Of a stretch of 64,000 nucleotides of DNA, positions 12,905 through 23,160 are shown piece by piece. Both the position numbers and the translations under genes were made by a program. The stretch is taken from the NCBI RefSeq assembly GCF_000002995.4, contig NW_025062479.1, forward strand, positions 23,738,221 to 23,802,220, read 5' to 3'. Every line of letters starts with the position of its first letter. The first letter of the stretch is position 1. This stretch comes from Brugia malayi. Its lineage: Eukaryota; Nematoda; Chromadorea; Rhabditida; Onchocercidae. Below the pieces are notes generated by a model. That model was not told the origin of the DNA and did not search any database. It saw only the letters and a program-made list of their open reading frames with translations.

Positions 12905-14609
12905 GTTTGTTAATTAAATTTGAAAATTTAAATTAGTTTTTTCTTGCTTGAAGAAAAAAAGAATGTTTTAAATAAAATATTTATTTAATTTGAAGATTGA
13001 AAAAAATTTTTTGAAAAAAAAAAAAGTATTGTTGAATTATTTTAAAATTTTAATTGTTATTGCTATTTTAGCTTTAATCTTATTATTATAGTTATTTTAA
13101 TTTTAATTACTATAGTTATTTTAATTAATATTAGTCTAAATTAAAGAAAATATTTTAATAACTGTTATTTGTAATAATATTAATATTTGCTATGCATTAT
13201 ACAGGTTTGTTAATTAAATTTTGGAAAATTTAAATTAGTTTTTTTTTTTCTTTCTTTTTTTTTTTTTTTGTTTGAAGAAAAAGGAATGTTTTAAATAAAA
13301 TATTTATTTAATTTGAAGATTGAAAAAATTTTTTGAAAGAAAAGTATTGTTGAATTATTTTAAAATTCTAATTGTTATTGCTATTTTAGCTTTAATCTTA
13401 TTATCATAGTTATTTTAATTTTAATTACTATAGTTATTTTAATTAACATTAGTCTAAATTAAAGACAATATTTTAATAACTGTTATATGTAATAATATTA
13501 GTATTTGTATTATGCAAGCTTGTTAATTAAATTTGAAAATTTTTTTTTTTTTTTTTTGAAAAAAAAAAGAAGTTTAAATAAAATATTGATACAAATGTTC
13601 TGTTGTAAAATAAAAATTTTATATGTAAATAATTGAATAAACTTCTGAAAAAAAAAAATTTTTTTATTATTTAAAATATTATTTAATTTTAATTACCATA
13701 TTTATTTTAATTAATATTAGTTTAAATTAAAAATAATGTTTTAATAACTGCTATGTGTATTAATATGTTATAGTAGTATTAAATTATTTAAGTAATTAAA
13801 ATTTAAAACTAAAAATAAAAAAAAGAAAAATAAATGAAAAACAAGAAGGAATGTTGTTTCATCTAAAAAAATCACAAAAAATCGTTGCTCAATATTTTGT
13901 TTAATTCTATTTTTAGATATATGCAAAAGTCGAAAGTGGAATTCGACAAGTGCGACAGATAGGAAATGATCAATCAAGTGTTGTGTTTGGTGCCCCGGCA
14001 TCACCAACAGGTGAATGTTGTGGATGTGGTGTTTCACCGCCGGGTCCACCCGGTCCACCGGGTGAGGATGGTAGTGATGGTGCTGATGGTGAAAGTGGAC
14101 CACCTGGTAAAGATGGCCAGGATGCACCACAGGAACCACCTACACCGCCGAAAATCGATTGGTGCTTTGAATGTCCTGATGCACCGGCAGGACCACCTGG
14201 TATACAGGGACCGAAAGGAGTACCAGGCAAGCAGGGTTCACCAGGTCCAGATGGACCTGCTGGTAGCAGTGGTCCAGCTGGTGAACCAGGACCAGAAGGA
14301 CCAGTAGGACCTCCTGGAGCACCGGGTGAGAAAGGTCCTGCTGGACCACCAGGTACTGTCATTGAAAAAGAAGGACCAGTAGGTGCACCAGGAAAAGCAG
14401 GAGAACCAGGTTTACCAGGACCTAGCGGCGAAGCAGGAGCAGCTGGTAAAACTGGATCAGATGGACCAGAAGGACCACCAGGAGATGCAGGCATAGATGG
14501 ACCACCCGGAAAACCTGGATCTGATGGTGATAGGGGACCAGATGGTGAAGCTGGACCACAAGGTACCTGTGATGCTTGTCCACCTCCAAGGACAGCACCT
14601 GGTTATTAA
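12692..14609 (+). CDS. Cuticle collagen, two exons, 301 aa
   Basis: Structural collagen of the nematode cuticle, made and secreted by the hypodermis. Exons are 12692-12904 and 13917-14609, joined in phase 0. Residues 13-38 form a hydrophobic signal-anchor segment. Residues 54-67 resemble homology box A ([14 protein letters not shown]). R81-Q-V-R84 fits the RxxR proprotein-convertase site that releases mature collagen. Three Cys (105, 106, 108) precede a first Gly-X-Y block at about 112-140. A non-collagenous spacer has Cys 154 and 157. The main Gly-X-Y domain follows with one interruption (TVIEKE), and the protein ends in [13 protein letters not shown]. Its length is typical of the roughly 300-aa nematode cuticle collagens, a large family of near-identical design, so no individual gene name is assigned. 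The start was chosen at 12692 because an acceptor lies 20 nt upstream and the N-terminus matches the family; the longer frame from 12608 reads through intron-like sequence. Confidence 0.95.
12905..13800 (+). repeat. Collagen intron built of three tandem copies of a roughly 300-bp unit
   Basis: Units begin at 12905, 13205 and 13518, each with GTTTGTTAATTAAATTT or a close variant. They also share TTAAATAAAATATTTATTTA, AATTGTTATTGCTATTTTAG and TTAATATTAGTCTAAATTAA. The unit starts exactly at the exon 1 donor, so the second copy repeats the donor and the third carries it mutated from GT to GC. Copies 1 and 2 are closest to each other; copy 3 is more decayed. Confidence 0.9.
13917..14609 (+). CDS. 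Collagen exon 2
   Basis: Begins after the acceptor TTTTTAG at 13916 and runs to TAA at 14607-14609. Encodes residues 72-301 with the RxxR site, Cys clusters and all Gly-X-Y repeats. Codon use is visibly GC-richer than the surroundings (GGT, GGA, CCA), as collagen composition forces. Confidence 0.95.
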   Translation: MYAKVESGIRQVRQIGNDQSSVVFGAPASPTGECCGCGVSPPGPPGPPGEDGSDGADGESGPPGKDGQDAPQEPPTPPKIDWCFECPDAPAGPPGIQGPKGVPGKQGSPGPDGPAGSSGPAGEPGPEGPVGPPGAPGEKGPAGPPGTVIEKEGPVGAPGKAGEPGLPGPSGEAGAAGKTGSDGPEGPPGDAGIDGPPGKPGSDGDRGPDGEAGPQGTCDACPPPRTAPGY

Positions 14610-17016
14610 GTATCGTTTAACAATTCACCCTTTTGTGTTATCATTGATTGTACCGCTACTAAACTTTCAATTTGAGCTTTTTATTTTTAAAATTGATAAT
14701 TAAATTGATTGTGTGATTAATTTAAAAATGATAAATTCAATTGAACTCAACCACTTGTCAATCATTTTGATTTCAATTTATTATCAGATAAATTGATAAA
14801 AATGATAATGCTACTGAACTCAACCATTTTTCAATCATTTTGATTACATTTTATTTCAATTCATTATCAAACAAATCGATAAAATGATTTTTTTTTATTA
14901 TAGGTCCCCAAATTCATACATACAATCCAAACAGCAATGAAAATGAATAAAATATTTTAGAATTGAAGTTAAATTTAATTCACTGTTAAAAAAAAATGGT
15001 TTTAGTTAAAATAAAAGAAATTAAGAAAATGATATTTTCTGTAAAATTTTTAATTTAATAAAGTAAAATGATATAAATGAATGAATTTATTTTTCTAAAA
15101 CTGAACATTAACTTTTTAAATTTTTTTTTTTTTTTTTGGAAGTCGAACTTTAAGCTAACTTTTTGCTAATTAAATATTTATGCATTATTGTTTAAAAATT
15201 AAATAAAAAAAAATAATTGGACAAAAAAAATATTTTACAGTTATTTTGATTGATAATTGAACAGAAAATTGCATTACTGCAATGATTTTATCAATTAGAT
15301 TTTTCAATTTCAAATTGATTAATTTCATTTAAATGACATATAGTTAACTAATTATTTAATTAATAAATTTTTTAAAACTTTTTGTCTTTGTTAGAATTTC
15401 AAACTTGAAAAATTTAAAATTCTCAATAACAAATATAACAAAAGAAAAACAGCAATTTTATAGTAAAAATTAACTTTACTTTACCTACAAATATTACTGA
15501 TAAACTTCCTCTAAAAATGATAACAGTGGGATAAGCATTAAATGATAATATGTTTTACCTGAATTCTTCGTTTATACTTTATCAATTCTTTTTCAAATTA
15601 TCAAATCATCAATTTGATATATTAATCCATGAAATACAAGAAATTCAATAATCTAAAATAATTTTTGATAACTTGATAAAATTTGATTTTAAAAAGAATT
15701 ATAAAATGCTCACACAGATTTTATGATTGTATATTTTGATCCAAAAAAAATACAAAAATTTGATATGTAAAAAATTTATTTTAAAGTTTTCCTTTGTTAC
15801 AAATTAATAAAATGAAATAATCAGATGCGATTATGATTAAACAGTGATTTCAATAGTTTCACATAAATGATTGAAAATTGGATCATTGGACATACAAAAT
15901 GATAATTATTTAAAATTAATTATGAAACTTTTCAGATTTTAAAAGTTTTTCAAAATTTGTGAAATCTTTTAGAAAAACAAAATCCTAAAAAAAAAGAGAT
16001 TAAAGATGAAGAAATAAACATTCTGACAATCTTGTATGGCTAATTTAATACTAGGTATAATTATATTTTAACTTTTTTTCTTTTTCATCCTTCAAGTATT
16101 TATAAAGTTAGAAAGCTAATAATAAAAAAAAAAATAAAAAAATTTTTTTGAAAATATTTGGAAGCATATTTTCTTTTTCTTTTCTCGAAAAAATTTAAAA
16201 ATGAATGTATCAATGTATGTGATAAGAATGCTAAAGTAAATCATCGTTCTTTTGTTGTTTATTTTTTTGTTTAAAAAAAAAAAGACAAAATAACACAAAA
16301 GTGAGAATAACATTTCAATAACAATAAAAGTACGATATCCTTTTTTTTTTTTTAATTCTTATTTTTCTCTTTATTTAAATCAAAATTCTATTTTAATTTA
16401 TTGTATTGCTAATTTATAATAAATGAAAATGTTATTTTAGAAATGCTTAGTGAAATTTTTTTTCTTTTTTAAAGGATTTTTTTTTGTAAATTTAATACTT
16501 CAATTTCTTGTTATATTCTTTATTTCCGTATAATTTCATCGGTTTTGGTATGTTATTGATCAGAAATTCAGCATAGGAATTGATTTATATTTTATAGAGA
16601 AGTATTATAGAGTTTAGTATTAGTATCAAAAATTTGTAAATAAGAAATTCTTAACACTTTTAAATTTATTAAATAAGTACTTTCAAACACGTTAAATAAC
16701 AAATATAAAATTTAGAATAAAACATAAAAATTAATGTGAATTTATTCCGGAATATATAATAAAACAGTAATGTTTAAAATTTTATATAATAAATGAAAGT
16801 GTTATTTAGCTTAAAAATGTTCAGTGGAATTTTTTTTTGCTTTTTTTAGAGATTTTTTTGCAAATTTAATGTTTTAATTTCTATATTTTGAAGTAAATTA
16901 AAAAAATAGATAGTATTTGTAATTCTTATAATAAATTAAATAAATAATTCTAATTTAATTAAAATATTTTTGTTATTTGTAAATTTGCTTAACAAAAAAT
17001 TTAAATTTATAGCTTA
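14610..17016. other. Collagen 3' flank and intergenic DNA
   Basis: Just after the collagen stop, a roughly 110-bp segment with GAACTCAACCA and TCAATCATTTTGATT occurs twice (about 14700-14890). Candidate poly(A) signals AATAAA occur near 14947 and 15057. A segment containing ATAATAAATGAAA, GTTATTT and a TTTTTTAGAGATTTTTTT-like tract occurs near 16415 and again near 16785. No gene was recognised; the minus-strand open stretch at 16116-16313 is low-complexity. Confidence 0.5.
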
Positions 17017-17229
17017 ATGAAAGGGAAATATTGGAAATATTATCTTCTCTGGTTATTCGGAAATGATATTTTCCTGAATGCTAATTGTCTTCCGGATTTT
17101 ATAAAAAAAATGCCCACAGAGAAAAGAATGGAATATGAAGCGTTATATGAGCAAAAACCATTTCTTACAAGAACTGAATTCTATGATTTATGTCAAGATT
17201 GGGCACAAAAACAAGGAGCTACTATTAAG
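17017..17229 (+). CDS. SXP/RAL-2-like exon 1
   Basis: Encodes residues 1-71, with the putative signal peptide and the LPDF block. It ends in AAG followed by the donor GTAATT at 17230; the frame stops four codons into the intron. Confidence 0.75.
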
Positions 17230-18126
17230 GTAATTAATTACTAATTAGTTTTACATAATCTTTTACAAGTTTTACTGTAATGTTTGATGTCAAATTACTG
17301 TATTTGAAGGTTTTACTGTAATGTACAGTATTGAGTAGCTGTCACTGTAACGTTTGCTAGCCAAATACTGTATCTGCAAGTATTACTGTAACGCTCAGAA
17401 TTGTGTAAGTGTTACTTTAACGCTTGATAGTCAATTACTGTTGTAGCATTACTGTAACATCTTGTACTATATAAATGGTACTGTGGCGCTTGTTGACTAA
17501 TTACTGTATCTATAGGTATTACTGCAATGTACAGCATTGCGTAAGTGATACTGTAGCGGTTTATAACCCAATACTGCATGTGTAAGTATTACTGTAGTGT
17601 ACAGTACCGTGTAAGTGCTATTGCAACGCTTGATATCCAATTACTGTAGCTGTGGATATTACTGCAATGTACAGTATTGCGTAAGTGCTACTGTAACAGT
17701 TACAAAATGATAAAATTTGAAAATTTGGAATTGTTTGATCGTATCAGACATATATTAGAATAATTAAAATTATTTGTTTTAAATTAAATTTATAATTGAA
17801 AATATTTATGGAAAAATATAAATTTATTTTTACAATTTTAAAAAATTTAAAAATAATTACAGAAAAAATATCGTGAATATCGTCTGCATGAAGAACGATA
17901 TATCAAGCAACGTGATCAAGTTCTCAGAGATCGATTAGATCAAGTAAATGGTAGTAATGCAGCAAAGAATTACTTATATGAATTACTTGATTTGCAAAGT
18001 AATATGAGTATAACTTTAAAAGTATATGAAACAAGAGAGGAAGAAATGCGACATTATATTTTAGATACTGTATTACAAGAAGCTACTAAAATATGGAATT
18101 TATTGGATCCTGCACATATTGATTAA
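17017..18126 (+). CDS. Small secreted SXP/RAL-2-like protein, two exons, 158 aa
   Basis: Exons 17017-17229 and 17863-18126 join in phase 0 to give 158 residues. The N-terminus (about residues 5-24, with YYLLWLF) is a plausible though weak signal peptide. Next come LPDFIKKMP and a largely helical, charged body with few aromatics: LTRTEFYDLCQDWAQKQG, then KYREYRLHEERYIKQRDQVL. The order LPxF-x-P, a helix ending in a W-A-x-x-Q-G turn, then a long Y/F-x-x-[YF] charged helix and a final helix is the layout of the nematode-only SXP/RAL-2 (DUF148) family, whose members are secreted antigens of about 150 aa. The family call is by pattern, not by search. An AG five bases before the ATG (17011-17012) looks like a trans-splice or 5'UTR acceptor. 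The protein lies between a collagen and unc-10 with no shared role apparent. Confidence 0.7.
17262..17705 (+). repeat. TACTGTA-containing minisatellite in the SXP-like intron
   Basis: About 15 imperfect units in which TACTGTA or TACAGTA alternates with TTGCGTAAGTG, GCTTGATAG and CCAATTACTG words. Paired units give a larger period of about 120 bp, with TACAGTATTG and related words recurring. It fills most of the 633-bp intron and is GC-richer than its surroundings. The same core recurs at 63000-63535. Confidence 0.85.
17863..18126 (+). CDS. SXP/RAL-2-like exon 2
   Basis: Begins after the acceptor AATTACAG (AG at 17861-17862) and ends in TAA at 18124-18126. Encodes residues 72-158, almost entirely predicted helix with many K/R/E/Q and a C-terminal IWNLLDPAHID. 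Confidence 0.8.
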   Translation, partial: KKYREYRLHEERYIKQRDQVLRDRLDQVNGSNAAKNYLYELLDLQSNMSITLKVYETREEEMRHYILDTVLQEATKIWNLLDPAHID

Positions 18127-18129
18127 TTA

Positions 18130-18590
18130 TAAAGTAATAATAATTATTTATTACTTAATGATATGCTAATGATTAATGGATTGTATTAATATTGTTATCA
18201 GTTGTTGATAATCATTGCAGCAGTAATAATTATTACTATTTAATGATATGACTATGAGTTATTTGATTGTATTAATATCGTTATCAATTATTGATAATCA
18301 TTGCAGTAATAATAATTATTGTTGATTTCATTAATATTGCTTAGTGATACTAATATGCATATGAATTATTTAGTTGTACTAATATTGTTATCAATCGTTG
18401 ATAATCATTTCAGTAATAATAATTATTACTGTTTAGTGATATAATTATGAGTTATTTGATTGTATTAATATTGTTACCAATTATTGATAACCATTGCAGT
18501 AATAATAATTAGTACTTAATGATATGATTATGAGTTATTTGATTGTATTAAAAATGTTATCAATTATTGATAACCATTTCCATTAATGGT
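18130..18590. repeat. Tandem repeat directly behind the SXP-like stop
   Basis: Five copies of a roughly 95-bp unit containing GTATTAATATTGTTATCA, TTGATAATCATTGCAG and TAATAATTATTACT. The GTTATCA/TGATAA pair within each unit is an inverted repeat. Confidence 0.85.
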
Positions 18591-21242
18591 GTAGTTTGGC
18601 TAATCAAAATAATAAAATTTAGGCATTTTTTTTTCTAATTCAAAAACTTTTATTATTATAAAAGCGAAAAATATTTGAATTAGATAATTGTATCCAATAA
18701 CTTTTATCAATTATATTCATTTCAGCTTATCTTTTCATACTTATTCTGAAAATTTGTATTAAAATTTAATTTTATTTAGAAATATTATTGCAAAGAAATT
18801 AGCTTTTAAAATAAAAAAAAGTATATCGATACATTTAAGCTAATATTATGTTTACAAAATTGTAATAAGCAGCAATAATTTATCAAATTAAATTATGACT
18901 AATATATTCGTTTGCAAAAAAAAAAGAAAAAAACAAATCAAATTAATTGAATTAATTATCATCCTCCAATTTTTTAATAAAACTATGAAGTGCTTCAAAT
19001 TTATTAATTTATTAAGATACTTACACAATGTTTCATTACTAATTAAATTAATGAATTATCAGATATTAATGCTTCATTCCAGTATTTTACAAACTATCAA
19101 AAATTTGTATTAATAAAAAAGAAACTTAAAAAAAAATACTGAAATGATTACGGATGAAAGCAAAAAATTTTTAGCAATATTTATATCTTACAAATTTTAA
19201 GTAATAATAATGCGCAAAATATTAATTTAATTTTTCAATTTAAATTTGTAACACAATCTTTATTATAAATAATATTAAATTTCATAGATTTTTTTCGTCT
19301 AATAGACATAAAATTTATTAAATAACATTTAATTGGTCAATTAGGTGATTCATTAATTAGGGAAATTATAAATTAATGAATTAGCGAAATCAGTTAATGA
19401 ATTCATCACAAAATTAATATTCAATATTATAATTTAGCAAATTTGATAAATCAAAATAAATACATGATTTCAAATAATTCATTAAATTTAATTTTAATAA
19501 ATTCATTAAATTTAATTAATTTTTATTATACTATTAATTCATAAACCCCTTGATTTGCTATTACTGTTTGATTATTAAAAATTATTGTAGTGGTAAAAGT
19601 GTAAATATAACTCAAAAATTATTTTCATTTTTAATTTATTATTATTTTTCTTTTTAATATATTATTCACTTCAAAATAAAAAATTTGTAAAAAAAAAACA
19701 ATAAAAAAGATGGAAAAAAAAGAAAAAAATACGATCATTTTATTTTAAAATTAATTTCATTTTAATAAGTATTAATTGAATTCATTTTAACAATTTCATT
19801 TTAAATCATTTTAATTTCATTTAGATAATTTTAAACTTATTATATCAAATTATTAATTAATAAATTCAATTAATACTTAAAGCATATTGTCAAGACTAGT
19901 TGTAGTCAACATTTCACCTGTTAAAAGCAAATTCAAATATTATTTAAATTTCTTCATGCGTAAACAACTATAATGGCAATTGTAGTTTTAGTATATGTTT
20001 AAACCATTAATTTTTGAACTTTTTCTTTTTATTTTATTAAATTTTTACAAATAATATTAAATTTCATTTAGATAAATTTAATCATTTATCACATTTTCTC
20101 TACTAAAATGGGAAAAGAAAATAGTATAATAAAAGTGAATTAAACTTAATTTATCAAAAATGAAAAAGAAAAATTTTTATTTATTTCATTCCAAAACTTT
20201 TCCAATTGCTTTTTTATTTGATAATTGAAATTTATTTGATAATTTAATCGTTGTAATTGATTTTATTTAAAAATGTTTTTTTTCTTGCTAAAACTGTTAA
20301 TCTAATTTGTATAATTAAATCTTTCTTAGAATCTTTTTTCAATTTAAAATAAAACAATGACGTATATGATACAACAATTATTTTTTATTGGTTAAAAAAA
20401 AAAAATTTTTACTAGTGAAATTTATTTATTTTTTTGATTTTATATTCCAAAAAAGTTAAGCGGCTAATTTTTTTTTATTTTATTTTTGTTTTGATTATAA
20501 TTTAAAAAATTAAAATTTGAATTATAATTTAACAAATTGTCATAACCACTATGATTTTTAAAAATTTTCGTTTTTTTTTTTTACATTTTTAGATAGGTAA
20601 TAAAATTTTTGATTATATTAACTTATACAAACTAAAATATGCTTTTGCTCTATTTAGCAAAAATAAAAAATAACAAATATTTTAAAATATTTTTTATTTC
20701 AACAAATATCTTCTAATTTTTGTATTACTTTTGTTTTTTTTTTTTTTTTAAAGTATTCAAATTTTGCATAATTTATAAAAAGTATTCTAAAGTTTTTTCA
20801 TTTCTAAAATTATCCAGTATTGCCATATAGTGATAATCATATCACTAATTTTCATTAATATCATTAATTACAATTAGTAATGCATTTAATGTTGTAATGA
20901 TAAAATTATTTGTTGCTGAATAAATTTTACTTTTTTAAATAATAAACTAAATAATATATCACTTTTTGTTCTTTTATTTTCTTAAACTTTTTAAAACTTA
21001 GAACTTTAAAAAATTAACTCTTTTTTTTTTTCAAAATACTTGGCTAATTTATTGGTTTATTTGAAAATAGTTGGCTAATTTTTATTGTCAAATATTAAAA
21101 TTTTTTATATCCAATCAATTGAGATAATATTTGCTCATCGCTGGTTGTATTCCGTAAATTTTGTTACATTCTTTTTCCTAACATATTATTACTTTCATAG
21201 TTTATTTGAAAAAATACATGAATAATATGAAGCATACCATAG
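18591..21242. other. Gene-free AT-rich stretch
   Basis: No coding block, RNA gene or clear array was recognised. The plus-strand open stretch at 18895-19113 is AT-driven and lacks similarity to anything I know. Confidence 0.5.
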
Positions 21243-21845
21243 TCTAATTGACAATGGAACTGATTAGATGATAATAATATCACTTTTATAGTCTGACTGA
21301 TTAGATGATAACAATATCACTACGATAGTCTACTGTTAGGTGATAGCAATATCACTATGATAGTGCAATTGATTATGTGATTATAATATCACTATTATAG
21401 TCTAACTGATCATGTGATAATAATATCACTATTATAGTCCAACTGATCATGTGATAATAATATCACTATTATAGTCCAACTGATCATGTGATAATAATAT
21501 CACTATTATAGTCTAACTGATCATGTGATAATAATATCACTATTATAGTCCAACTGATCATGTGATAATAATATCACTATTATAGTCTAGCTGATTATGT
21601 GATAATAACATCACTATGATAATCTAATTGATTAGATAATAATAATATCGCTATGATAGTCTAACTGATCAGGTGATAATAGTATCATTGTGATAGTCTA
21701 ACTGATTAGGTGATAATAATACCATTGTGATAGTCTAACTGATTAGGTGACGATGGTACCACTATGATAGTCTAACTGATTGGATGATAATAATACCACT
21801 GTGATGGTCTAGCTGATTAGGTGATAGTAATATCAGTGTGATACA
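21243..21845. repeat. 37-bp minisatellite with an internal hairpin
   Basis: About 16 copies of a 37-bp unit with TCTAACTGATCATGTGATAA followed by TAATATCACTATTATAG. GTGATA-ATAA-TATCAC in each unit is an inverted repeat able to form a hairpin. The central copies (about 21398-21600) are nearly identical and the flanking ones are decayed, the usual pattern of unequal exchange. Confidence 0.92.
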
Positions 21846-22076
21846 TTTATAAGAATGAATAATGATTTTAGTTATATTCCATAGTATTTATCGTAATCTT
21901 TCGTGTCATAATTTTTCGATTGATCATATATCATTTTACTGATATTTGATATGTTAAGAATATTAGCATCCTCAGAAAAAAAAGAAAGTATAATCTTAAA
22001 AATTTGTTTATTTTGTCTAAATATCCAATAGCATTAGTATCAGAAATGGAAATAAATTCCTTAGAATTGATAATTA

Positions 22077-22145
22077 AATCATTTTCATATCAGTAATGAT
22101 TCATTTTCATATCAGTAATGATTCATTTTCATATCAGTAATGATC
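22077..22145. repeat. Short tandem repeat, 22-bp unit, three copies
   Basis: TTCATATCAGTAATGAT plus TCATT repeats three times in direct succession. Confidence 0.85.
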
Positions 22146-22984
22146 TTTTGATGTTATCCATTAAATTATTTCGATTTAAAATACCATTTGATTTTGGGAT
22201 TTGAATTGATTAGCTATAATTTCAATTAATAAATAAAATTTAGCATGAAAAAAAAAAAAAAAAACAAACAAAAACAAAACAAATATGAATTAGTTAAAGC
22301 ATGCATGCATTTCACTTTTTAAAAAAAAAATTTTTTCAAAAATTATTTCATATTATGTCGTTTTTGTTTTTATTTTTGTTTTTTTTGTAAACAAAATTTA
22401 TTAAATTTACATTTTCTTTTACATATTTATCATTTAATTAATCAAAATAAAAATAAATTTAATTAGTATAATTATTACAAAAGTATAAATTCAAATTAAA
22501 ATTTTATTAAATTTAATTACAATATAAATGATCAAAAAAACATTCTATTCAAATATACTTTTTTTTCCACTTATTTAAATATTAATTTAATTTAAAATAA
22601 ATAAAAAAAACAAAAACAAAGAGAAAGAGAAAGAGAAAAAGAAAAAGAAAAAAAAGGAAGAGAAAGAAGGAAATATTAGAAAAGGGATAAATGATAGAGA
22701 AATCAGTTGAGACTAAAGGCCAAAAATACATATATACTTCATTTTCAAATGGGTATCTATCATTATATTTATTTGGCTCCAAGGCTTTTAAGGTTGGAAG
22801 ATTAAGCAGAGGGAGAGAGAGGGAGAGAGGGAAAGAGAGAGGGAGATAGAGAGAATAAGCTAAATAAGTCTGTTCTCAATTCATTTCAAAACATATTGAA
22901 TGAATAGCAGCAAAAGGGCGAAAAGGGAAAAGCGGAAGAGGGGGATAACATTGAAATGCTTTTGGCTAATATAACTAAAATACT
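22146..22984. other. Gene-free stretch with purine tracts
   Basis: Contains a GA/AAG-rich tract at about 22617-22672 and a GGGA/GAGA tract at about 22805-22856. The minus-strand open stretch at 22582-22782 translates the purine tract into poly-F/L and is not supported as a gene. Confidence 0.55.
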
Positions 22985-23160
22985 TTATGAAAAGTACTAG
23001 GGTATAGCCTAACTTGGCCAGAAAAAAGGAGAAGTGCTAGAGTATAGCTTAACTTGGCCAGAAAAGAAGAAAAGTGCTAGGATATGGCTTAACTTGGCCA
23101 GAAAAGAAGAGAAATACTAGGATATTATAGCATAACATGGCCAGAAAAGAAGCAAAGTAA
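22985..23160. repeat. Four copies of a roughly 50-bp unit
   Basis: Each unit has AAGTRCTAGGRTATRGCYTA followed by ACTTGGCCAGAAAAG. It includes a TTGGCCA palindrome-like core and is locally GC-richer than its surroundings. Confidence 0.85.

Noticed and set aside
13970..14494. Minus-strand open frame rich in Gly and Pro across the collagen
   Set aside because: It is the antisense shadow of Gly-Pro-rich codons (GGA/CCA read back as TCC/TGG); the plus strand has signal anchor, Cys clusters and proper ends.
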